Source: Deltaproteobacteria bacterium
GTDB lineage: Bacteria > Desulfobacterota > DSM-4660 > Desulfatiglandales > HGW-15
Assembly: GCA_020342025.1 (NCBI GenBank)
Contig: CP070840.1
Location: 2,154,302 to 2,163,817, forward strand
Reading direction: 5' to 3'
Length of the DNA: 9,516 nt
Shown piece by piece: positions 1 to 5,308 of this stretch; the first letter of the stretch is position 1, and the number at the start of each line of letters is the position of its first letter. A model generated the notes under the pieces. The model saw only the letters and a list, made by a program, of their open reading frames with translations, made no database searches and was not told where the DNA came from. The position numbers and the translations under genes are program-made.

Positions 1-1371
1 ACTGTGGGAGCCATGCTCCCCAAAAAATGGCCCAAAAGACTGCTTGATCTCAATATGTGTAAGCTCTCTGAAAAAGATCTGGCATGGGCCGATTGTGTGT
101 TTATAAGTGCCATGGCTGTGCAAAGGGAGTCAGCCCGTCAAACCATTTCCCGATGCAAGAGACAAGGACTCAAAGTCATTGCCGGCGGACCTCTCTTCAC
201 GAGCGAATATGGGGAGTTCGAGGATGTTGATCATTTCGTGCTAAATGAGGCCGAACTCACCCTCCCGTTATTTCTTGGGGATCTTGAGAGGGGTTGCGCC
301 AAGCGCGTATATGCCACATCTGGGTTTTGCGACATCAAAAAGACGCCGGCTCCCATGTGGGAGTTGGCCGATCTGAAACGCTATGCCGCCATGAGTGTGC
401 AATTCTCCCGGGGGTGTCCCTTCAACTGTGACTTCTGTAACGTAACGGCCCTACTAGGGCATCGTCCGCGTATCAAGACTGCCGAGCAGGTTATTGCTGA
501 GTTGGATGGCCTGTACAAGTTGGGATGGCGAGGGCAGGTCTTTGTTGTGGATGACAACTTTATTGGCAACAAAAAATATCTTAAAACCCAACTCCTGCCT
601 AGATTAATCGAGTGGCAAAAAGATAAGCGGGGGATACCATTAAACACGGAGGCTTCCATAAATCTGGCCGATGATAGAATGTTAATGGACATGATGGTCG
701 AGGCGGGTTTTGATACGGTCTTTATAGGTATTGAAACACCTGATGAGACAAGTCTGACGGAATGCAATAAAACGCAGAACAAAAACCGAGACCTGGCAGA
801 AAATGTAAGGCTCATCCAAAAAGCCGGGTTACAAGTTCAAGGAGGGTTCATTGTCGGCTTTGACAGTGATAGACCATCCATCTTTCAACGGCAGATTGAT
901 TTTATCCAAAAAACCGGGATCGTGACGGCCATGGTCGGTTTGCTTCAGGCCCCTGTGGGCACGAGGCTTTATAAACGTCTTAAACAAGAAGGCCGCTTGG
1001 CTGGTCAGCTTTCAGGAAACAATGTGGATGGCACAACGAACATCATTCCCAAGATGGATCAAAACATCCTGTTTAGGGGATACAGGAACATGATGCGTCA
1101 GATCTATTCACCAAAGCCCTACTATCAGCGCATCAAAATCTTTCTGCGGACGTACAGGACGCCAAAATTCAAGACGCCGCTGGATTTCCAGCGCATTTTG
1201 GCCCTGTTTCGTTCCAGCATCCGATTGGGCGTTCTGGGTAAAGAGCGAATCCAGTATTGGAAGATCCTGTCATGGACAATTTTTCGCCGTCCAGAGTTAT
1301 TCCCATTGGTGATCACCTTTGCGATCTACGGTCATCATTTCCGCAAAATCTACAAATCCCTTATCCGTTAA
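1..1371 (+). CDS. B12-binding-domain radical SAM protein with DUF4070-like C-terminus (5' end outside window)
   Basis: The reading frame is open from the first base, and family members have a longer N-terminus, so the gene is cut by the window edge; the GTG at base 4 is probably internal. Numbering residues from that GTG, residues 1-95 look like the second half of a cobalamin-binding Rossmann domain (VFISAMAV, VIAGGPLF). Residues 138-145 hold the radical SAM cluster motif CxxxCxxC (C138, C142, C145), preceded by VQFSRG. GGFIVGFDSD near residue 280 is typical of the barrel's later strands, and the C-terminal part with LLQAPVGTRLYKRL resembles DUF4070. The family is expected to bind a 4Fe-4S cluster and S-adenosylmethionine, with cobalamin for methyl transfer or rearrangement; hopanoid C-2 methylase HpnP has a related architecture. 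The substrate cannot be deduced here. The canonical DxHxxG cobalamin motif is not visible in the portion present. The C-terminal 60 residues are basic and partly hydrophobic. Confidence 0.9.
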   Translation, partial: TVGAMLPKKWPKRLLDLNMCKLSEKDLAWADCVFISAMAVQRESARQTISRCKRQGLKVIAGGPLFTSEYGEFEDVDHFVLNEAELTLPLFLGDLERGCAKRVYATSGFCDIKKTPAPMWELADLKRYAAMSVQFSRGCPFNCDFCNVTALLGHRPRIKTAEQVIAELDGLYKLGWRGQVFVVDDNFIGNKKYLKTQLLPRLIEWQKDKRGIPLNTEASINLADDRMLMDMMVEAGFDTVFIGIETPDETSLTECNKTQNKNRDLAENVRLIQKAGLQVQGGFIVGFDSDRPSIFQRQIDFIQKTGIVTAMVGLLQAPVGTRLYKRLKQEGRLAGQLSGNNVDGTTNIIPKMDQNILFRGYRNMMRQIYSPKPYYQRIKIFLRTYRTPKFKTPLDFQRILALFRSSIRLGVLGKERIQYWKILSWTIFRRPELFPLVITFAIYGHHFRKIYKSLIR

Positions 1372-1397
1372 TAAAATCCCTTGCAGGATTTTATAAT
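1368..1397 (+). promoter_or_regulatory. Candidate sigma-70-type promoter before the YcgN-like gene
   Basis: A perfect TATAAT lies at 1392-1397. A weak -35 match, TTAATA, lies 18 bp upstream at 1368-1373 and overlaps the radical SAM stop codon. The -10 box overlaps the 3' arm of a 9-bp hairpin, so the two signals could compete. This would give the YcgN-like gene its own promoter as well as read-through from upstream. It rests on consensus matching only. Confidence 0.35.
1371..1394 (+). terminator. Hairpin at the end of the radical SAM gene, possible terminator
   Basis: A perfect 9-bp stem (ATAAAATCC with GGATTTTAT) surrounds a 6-nt loop, CTTGCA, starting on the last base of the stop codon. 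The stem is AT-rich and there is no clean run of T after it, so it would be a weak terminator at best. It could equally be a processing signal. Confidence 0.35.
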
Positions 1398-1453
1398 GCG
1401 CCCCCCGAGTGCTCTCGGGAGGCTTAGAAGCCCCTGGGGCCCGGGGGAGTTGT

Positions 1454-1481
1454 CTAAAATCTTCCGAGAGGAAAATTTTAG
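1454..1481 (+). promoter_or_regulatory. Leader stem-loop with GNRA tetraloop upstream of the YcgN-like gene
   Basis: Bases 1454-1460 (CTAAAAT) pair with 1475-1481 (ATTTTAG). After one C/A mismatch, 1462-1465 (TTCC) pair with 1470-1473 (GGAA), closing a GAGA tetraloop of the GNRA class. The result is an 11-bp interrupted stem ending 25 nt before the ATG. Smaller inverted repeats precede it (CCCGAG/CTCGGG at 1404-1419; CCCC/GGGG around 1431-1439). A structured leader or mRNA stability element is the likely role; no known riboswitch class was recognised. Confidence 0.4.
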
Positions 1482-1506
1482 GGCGGGGACGAAAGAGAGC
1501 TTCAAT

Positions 1507-1938
1507 ATGAAAAAAAGCCCTTTTTGGAAGACCAAATCCCTCCATGAGATGACTCGAGATGAGTGGGAATCCCTCTGCGATCGTTGTGGCATCTGCTGCC
1601 TGGAAAAAATAGAGGACGAGGAGACGGGTGAGATTAAGCTCACCTCTGTTTCATGTGAATTTTTGGATACGGTGAATTGCCGTTGCTTGGTTTATGAGGA
1701 TCGTTTCCATCTCAAACCCGATTGCGTGGAACTTTCTGTGGACAAACTGAAGCATATTGAGTGGCTGCCCGACACATGTGCCTACAAAAGCCTTTTTGAA
1801 GGGAGAGAACTGGAAGGGTGGCATCCGTTGGTTTCCGGTGATCCCAACACCGTCCATGAAGCCCGTATCTCTGTGCGTGATAGCGTGCTGCCGGGTCAAT
1901 ATGTTCATCCTGAAGATCTCTTGGCCAAGAGAGATTAA
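1507..1938 (+). CDS. YcgN/UPF0260-like Cys-rich protein (YkgJ-type zinc/iron-cluster family)
   Basis: The 143-aa product matches the YcgN/UPF0260 pattern I remember from Enterobacteria almost end to end: PFWKTKSLHEM, EWESLCDRCGICC, the EWLPDTCAY segment, GWHPLVSG and a late ERISVR-like ARISVRD. Nine cysteines are present. C24, C27, C30 and C31 form a CxxCxxCC cluster; C50, C58, C60, C73 and C91 follow. The family is thought to bind a metal or Fe-S cluster, but its biochemical role is unknown. The ATG at 1507 is preferred because similarity begins there; a weak AGAG ribosome site lies 7-8 nt upstream. Longer in-frame starts at 1381 or 1396 would add about 37 residues encoded by the hairpin-rich leader, with no family resemblance. 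It is probably co-transcribed with the DUF1786 gene 98 nt downstream. Confidence 0.88.
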   Translation: MKKSPFWKTKSLHEMTRDEWESLCDRCGICCLEKIEDEETGEIKLTSVSCEFLDTVNCRCLVYEDRFHLKPDCVELSVDKLKHIEWLPDTCAYKSLFEGRELEGWHPLVSGDPNTVHEARISVRDSVLPGQYVHPEDLLAKRD

Positions 1939-2036
1939 CCCTGTCCATTCTTTGTAGCAAGTTAGGGGGGAGGACGGGCCAGGGAGCATGGAAAGGCGAG
2001 TGAAATGAAACTTGGAGACCACTTAGGGGGTCATAG

Positions 2037-3113
2037 ATGGGCAGATTCTTGATCGTAGATGTGGGTGCTGGGACGGTGGATCTGCTGTACTATGACACGG
2101 AATCCAACCAACACTTCAAGGCAGTGGCCAAGTCTCCTGTAAAGACATTGGCAGAGCAGGCTGAGAGCATTCCAGAAAATCTCCTGATCACTGGAACGGA
2201 GATGGGTGGAGGGGCCTTGTCGAGCGTCTTGAAAAGGAGGGCTCGGGAGGCCGTGGTGGTCATGTCTGCTTCCTCGGCAGCCACCATCAACCACAATCTG
2301 GAGAGGGTGCGCTCCTGGGGTATCAAAGTTGTTGACGATAAGGAAGCTGAAGACCTGAGAAAGACCGGGGATTACCACACGCTCACCACCGGCGATCTGG
2401 AAGTGGATCGCTTGGAAAAAATAACGATGGCTTTAGGTATTCCCTTTACATTTGAGGTGGTGGGGCTTTGTGCTCAAGACCATGGAAGACCGCCAGAGGG
2501 CGTATCCCACTTGGATTATCGTCACGAGATTTTCAAGTCTCGTCTAGATAAAAGCCCATTTCCCCATGCCTTGCTTTATAGGAGTGACGAAGTGCCCGTG
2601 ACATTGAGTCGACTTGGGTCCATGGCCAAAAGCGCCGAGCGGTTGCCAACCGATGAGGTTTACGTCATGGATAGTGGGATGGCGGCCATCTTGGGGGCCT
2701 CCATGGATCCCCGTGCAAGGGAAAAGGAGAGGATATTAACCTTAGATGTGGCAACCTCCCATACTGTGGGTGCCGGTATACAAGGAGAAGAGCTCACAGG
2801 ATTTTTTGAATACCACACCAGTGATATCACCCTGGAAAGGCTGGAGGTCTTGGTGAGGCAACTGGCTGATGGGACACTGAAACATAAGCAGATACTGGAA
2901 GAAGGGGGGCATGGTGCTTACATACGCAAGGGCTTCGGATTTAAGACAGCAGATATCATCATAGCCACGGGCCCAAAGCGGCAATTGGTGGAAAACTCCC
3001 AACTGCCCATTCAGTTTGGATCGCCCTTGGGTGATAACATGATGACCGGAACCGTCGGTGTGCTGGAATCCATTCGCAGGCGTAAGGGTTTGGGGCCCAT
3101 TTTCTATCTCTGA
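2037..3113 (+). CDS. DUF1786 family protein (ASKHA-like fold, function unknown)
   Basis: A 358-aa protein recognised as DUF1786 (Pfam PF08735, labelled 'putative pyruvate formate-lyase activating enzyme', a label I do not think is experimentally supported). It has no radical SAM CxxxCxxC motif. The N-terminus LIVDVGAGTVDLL (residues 5-17) looks like the phosphate-1 loop of the ASKHA ATPase/kinase superfamily. A second glycine-rich segment, LDVATSHTVGAG (236-247), resembles a phosphate-2 loop. Further likely conserved blocks are MDSGMAAILGA (211-221), EGGHGAY (289-295) and GSPLGDNMMTGTVG (329-342). No signal peptide or membrane segment is seen, so it should be cytoplasmic. The ATG at 2037 has a good ribosome site (AGGGGG, 2025-2030, 6-nt spacer). 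It lies between the YcgN-like gene and a zinc-ribbon gene on the same strand. Family assignment is firm; any enzymatic function is open. Confidence 0.85.
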   Translation: MGRFLIVDVGAGTVDLLYYDTESNQHFKAVAKSPVKTLAEQAESIPENLLITGTEMGGGALSSVLKRRAREAVVVMSASSAATINHNLERVRSWGIKVVDDKEAEDLRKTGDYHTLTTGDLEVDRLEKITMALGIPFTFEVVGLCAQDHGRPPEGVSHLDYRHEIFKSRLDKSPFPHALLYRSDEVPVTLSRLGSMAKSAERLPTDEVYVMDSGMAAILGASMDPRAREKERILTLDVATSHTVGAGIQGEELTGFFEYHTSDITLERLEVLVRQLADGTLKHKQILEEGGHGAYIRKGFGFKTADIIIATGPKRQLVENSQLPIQFGSPLGDNMMTGTVGVLESIRRRKGLGPIFYL

Positions 3114-3132
3114 TCACGTCCCCAAAAAAGTA

Positions 3133-3161
3133 TTGTAAAAATGGCAAAGACAGGGTAAAAA
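3133..3161 (+). promoter_or_regulatory. Weak candidate promoter before the zinc-ribbon gene
   Basis: TTGTAA (3133-3138) and TAAAAA (3156-3161) are spaced by exactly 17 bp, each matching 4 of 6 consensus positions. A small GGGT/ACCC hairpin (3153-3164) overlaps the -10. A longer AAAGAC/GTCTTT pair (3146-3151 with 3180-3185) encloses it. The evidence is modest. Confidence 0.25.
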
Positions 3162-3200
3162 CCCAAGAACCTGATACGGGTCTTTCTAAGAACTGATCTT

Positions 3201-3208
3201 GGAGGAGG
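3201..3208 (+). promoter_or_regulatory. Strong Shine-Dalgarno deciding the zinc-ribbon protein start
   Basis: GGAGGAGG lies 8 nt before the ATG at 3217. Because this purine run sits inside the longer reading frame that opens at TTG 3199, it argues for the ATG as the true start. Confidence 0.75.
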
Positions 3209-3216
3209 AAAAGAAG

Positions 3217-3447
3217 ATGGAGATTATCCAGCACTACTTTTTGTGTGACGGTTGTCAGAATAAGGACTTCAAGCTGATCTACAACTTCAAGATTCAGTTT
3301 CATGGCGTGAATTTCTCCGAAGATCTCATCTATGACAAATTGACCGACGAACTCTACCAATGCACCAAGTGCAAGAAGACCTTTACGAGGGATCAGGTGG
3401 ATGGCGTGCTAAATGAGATAAAGCAGAGGCGCAGAGGAAAAGATTAG
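3217..3447 (+). CDS. Small zinc-ribbon-like conserved hypothetical protein
   Basis: A 76-aa protein with two CxxC pairs: C10/C13 (CDGC) near the N-terminus and C49/C52 (CTKC) after a 35-residue middle section. This spacing fits a four-cysteine zinc ribbon. The middle section (FKLIYNFKIQFHGVNFSED) looks like beta strands and the tail is basic (KQRRRGKD), so nucleic-acid or protein contact is possible. The start is set by the GGAGGAGG site. No named family was recognised. It is the last gene of the left + strand set, 103 nt after the DUF1786 stop, and faces the FHA gene convergently. Coding status is supported by the strong ribosome site and the paired cysteines; function is unknown. Confidence 0.75.
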   Translation: MEIIQHYFLCDGCQNKDFKLIYNFKIQFHGVNFSEDLIYDKLTDELYQCTKCKKTFTRDQVDGVLNEIKQRRRGKD

Positions 3448-3495
3448 AAAATCATCCTTCATGGGATGTGGACAGGAATGTTGCGGAGCGAGCCC

Positions 3496-3512
3496 TGGAG
3501 GGGAAACCTCCA
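3496..3512. terminator. Hairpin between convergent genes, possible weak terminator
   Basis: TGGAGG (3496-3501) pairs perfectly with CCTCCA (3507-3512) around a GGAAA loop, in the 136-nt gap between the convergent zinc-ribbon and FHA genes. The position suits a bidirectional terminator, but neither strand has a T run after the stem, so intrinsic termination is doubtful. Confidence 0.35.
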
Positions 3513-3583
3513 AGAATTTGAGAGGGATCTAAACAAGGCGTGAATACGGCAAAATAGGTGGGGCGGGGGTGATCCAGGAAATT

Positions 3584-4306
3584 TCAGTCAGGCTTAACCT
3601 CTTTCTGGTAGAATTGAAACTTATGGGGACCCAACTCAATGGTGTCAAAATCTTTTAAGGTAACACTATCCTTTACAACCTCGCCATTGACCTTCAGTTT
3701 TGTCCTCCCCCCCGTGAATGTGATTGTGTAGCCAGATGGCCTCTTGCTAATCGTTGCAGCAGTAGAACCCATAAACAGGCCTGCCAGTTTTATCTCTGAG
3801 GCGTCCCCCTTGCCGATTTTGGTGAGCTTCTTCTTTAACTCGATTTCTCCTAAATCAGAGCCATTGATGAAGCTCAGAACCCCTATCTTTTCGGGGGGCT
3901 TGGGGATCTTGGTGGTCACCTGCTGTTTGGCGAGCAGTTCCTTCTGCTTGGCCGTGTCCAGCATCATTGTCCTATCCAGTTCCTTCTTCTTTTCTACCCC
4001 CTCAGCCTCCATTCCCTTCTCTGCGGCGACAAAAAGGATGACATGTTTCCCAATAATGATGTTGTCACCGTGGGAGAGTTTGTGTGAGAAGACCTTTTCG
4101 TCGTTAACAAATGTGCCGTTCGTGCTTTGAAGATCCGTGACAATGTACTCAGACCCCACCCTATCTATCTTTGCATGGTGGGAAGAGACGGCCAGGTTGT
4201 CTATAATGATGCCATTGTCGTCATTGCGACCGATGGTAATGCTATCTTTCAGAAAAGGGTATTCTTTGATCACCTGTTTGTTGAAGGTTAAAATGAGCCT
4301 GGGCAT
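3584..4306 (-). CDS. FHA-domain protein with tandem FHA modules and a TMMLDT linker motif
   Basis: A 240-aa soluble protein that should bind phosphothreonine. The first FHA domain (about residues 3-93) has the canonical signature: G26-R27, S41-x-x-H44, and STNGTFVN (61-68, with N63-G64). A charged linker follows (95-140) containing DRTMMLDT (111-118), a Thr-rich motif of the kind phosphorylated by the cognate kinase in some FHA proteins. The second module (about 141-235) has the FHA strand pattern (KIGKGDASEIKL, KVNGEVV, DTIELG), but Lys166 replaces the usual Arg and Thr replaces the conserved His, so it may be structural. The ATG at 4306 follows a GGGGG ribosome site. No signal peptide or membrane helix is seen. 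It lies directly downstream of the PP2C gene on the same strand, so it is probably the read-out or adaptor of the kinase/phosphatase pair. Confidence 0.92.
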   Translation of the reverse strand: MPRLILTFNKQVIKEYPFLKDSITIGRNDDNGIIIDNLAVSSHHAKIDRVGSEYIVTDLQSTNGTFVNDEKVFSHKLSHGDNIIIGKHVILFVAAEKGMEAEGVEKKKELDRTMMLDTAKQKELLAKQQVTTKIPKPPEKIGVLSFINGSDLGEIELKKKLTKIGKGDASEIKLAGLFMGSTAATISKRPSGYTITFTGGRTKLKVNGEVVKDSVTLKDFDTIELGPHKFQFYQKEVKPD

Positions 4307-4337
4307 GATTGCACCCCCGAATTAAGGTCATTAAAAT

Positions 4338-4365
4338 ATTATCTTATTAAAATAGAAAAAATCAA
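4338..4365 (-). promoter_or_regulatory. Candidate promoter for the FHA gene
   Basis: Read on the - strand, TTGATT (4360-4365) and GATAAT (4338-4343) are separated by 16 bp, matching 4/6 and 5/6 of the sigma-70 consensus. Transcription would start about 25 nt before the ATG. The 71-nt spacer is very AT-rich compared with the flanking genes. It suggests that the FHA protein can be made independently of the kinase and phosphatase. Confidence 0.45.
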
Positions 4366-4377
4366 TATGAAAGTAAC

Positions 4378-5241
4378 TTAAGATTTTATTTTCTTGATTA
4401 CTTTCTGTATATTTCCCAGCCTTTGGGTCAGCGGAAGCCCAATTCTACTCAAAGGGCTAACATTTTTCTTTTTCATGTCTGACAAGAAGACAGAAACCAC
4501 TGTCGTATTATCATGGGCCCCCCGTTTCAGGACCTTTTCCACAAACTGATTGCACAGGTTCTCAGGGTCATCCACCTCCTGTGCCATCTCCAGGATTTCT
4601 CTATCAGAGACCAGGTCCGTCAGGCCATCTGAGCATAGTATGAAGCGATCATTGTTCGAAGGTTCTATCTCAAAGATCTCTGCTTCCACGTTTTCTGCAG
4701 AACCCAAATTTCTGGTTAGTACATGCTTGAGCGGAGCTGATGAGGCCTCCTCTTCTGTCATGACCCCCATTTCAACCTGTTCGGCAACAATCGTGTGATC
4801 TTTGGATAGCCTTTCTATATGACCATCCCTTACCATGTAGATACGGCTATCCCCCACATTGGCGGCAACGATCAGAGAGGATGTAACAAGCAAAGAGGCC
4901 ACGGTGGTTCCCATCCCTTGGTACCGTTCATGTTCCAGAGCCATTTCATATACGACCCTGTTGGCCAGTTTAATACTACTTAGGAGATAATTCCCTTGTA
5001 TGGTCACTGAATTGTCAGGTAAGCCAAAAAGTTCATCTTCATACGCCTCCTGCCCAACCCATCTGCGGAAACTCTTGTTGATGAGCTCAACGGCGATCCG
5101 ACTGGCCACCTCACCCGCTTGATGGCCTCCCATGCCATCGGCCACCACATAGAGGCCCAAAGAATCTTCCGTGGAAAAGCAATCTTCGTTGTCCCCCCTC
5201 TTCAGCCCCACATTTGTTATTCCTGCAGATGTGATCAGCAA
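4378..5241 (-). CDS. PP2C-family Ser/Thr protein phosphatase
   Basis: A 287-aa cytoplasmic metal-dependent phosphatase, expected to remove phosphate from Ser/Thr targets of the adjacent kinase. All core PP2C motifs are present in order: RGDNED (15-20), VADGMGGH (33-40), GTTVA (111-115), NVGDSRIY (128-135) with D131, LTRNLGS (175-181), LCSDGLTD (202-209) with D205, and AHDNTT (242-247) with D244. The metal-binding aspartates D20, D35, D205 and D244 are all intact. A short basic tail (about 256-287) follows the catalytic domain, without a membrane helix. The start is TTG at 5241: it has GGAG 5 nt upstream, the normal N-terminal motif begins about 14 residues later, and no in-frame ATG exists upstream before the kinase stop. 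It lies 56 nt after the kinase gene and is presumably co-transcribed with it. Confidence 0.95.
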   Translation of the reverse strand: MLITSAGITNVGLKRGDNEDCFSTEDSLGLYVVADGMGGHQAGEVASRIAVELINKSFRRWVGQEAYEDELFGLPDNSVTIQGNYLLSSIKLANRVVYEMALEHERYQGMGTTVASLLVTSSLIVAANVGDSRIYMVRDGHIERLSKDHTIVAEQVEMGVMTEEEASSAPLKHVLTRNLGSAENVEAEIFEIEPSNNDRFILCSDGLTDLVSDREILEMAQEVDDPENLCNQFVEKVLKRGAHDNTTVVSVFLSDMKKKNVSPLSRIGLPLTQRLGNIQKVIKKIKS

Positions 5242-5246
5242 AGGTT

Positions 5247-5250
5247 CTCC
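5247..5250 (-). promoter_or_regulatory. Ribosome binding site supporting the TTG start of PP2C
   Basis: GGAG on the - strand is separated by 5 nt from TTG (5239-5241). The upstream frame has no ATG or GTG, which makes TTG the best start. The rare initiation codon would lower phosphatase yield relative to the kinase; this is an inference. Confidence 0.6.
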
Positions 5251-5261
5251 AATAACGGCTT

Positions 5262-5279
5262 GCGGATCTGAGATCCCGC
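5262..5279 (-). promoter_or_regulatory. Second intercistronic hairpin in front of the PP2C ribosome site
   Basis: GCG-GATC pairs with GATC-CGC around a TGA loop with one bulged base, 11 nt upstream of the GGAG ribosome site. Together with the hairpin over the kinase stop, it structures nearly the whole kinase-phosphatase gap. Confidence 0.35.
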
Positions 5280-5288
5280 CTGATATAG

Positions 5289-5308
5289 AGGTCGCCCTTA
5301 GGCGACTT
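5289..5308 (-). promoter_or_regulatory. Stem-loop spanning the kinase stop codon
   Basis: GTCGCC (5291-5296) and GGCGAC (5301-5306) form a perfect 6-bp GC-rich stem, extended to 8 bp with one G-U, closed by a 4-nt loop that holds the kinase stop codon (5298-5300). On the - strand there is no T run after it, so it is not a terminator in the direction of the operon. On the + strand it is followed by TTTCTTTTTTC and looks like an intrinsic terminator for antisense transcripts. Confidence 0.5.

Noticed and set aside
381..815. A 144-codon - strand frame opposite the radical SAM domain
   Set aside because: It is a shadow of the radical SAM coding sequence, whose CxxxCxxC motif lies in the opposite strand's frame.
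1381..1506. An N-terminal extension of the YcgN-like protein from TTG 1381 or ATG 1396
   Set aside because: The extra residues are encoded by the hairpin-rich leader and have no counterpart in the family; similarity starts at the ATG at 1507.
2959..3360. A 133-codon - strand frame across the DUF1786 / zinc-ribbon junction
   Set aside because: It overlaps two better supported + strand genes and their ribosome site, and shows no family motif.
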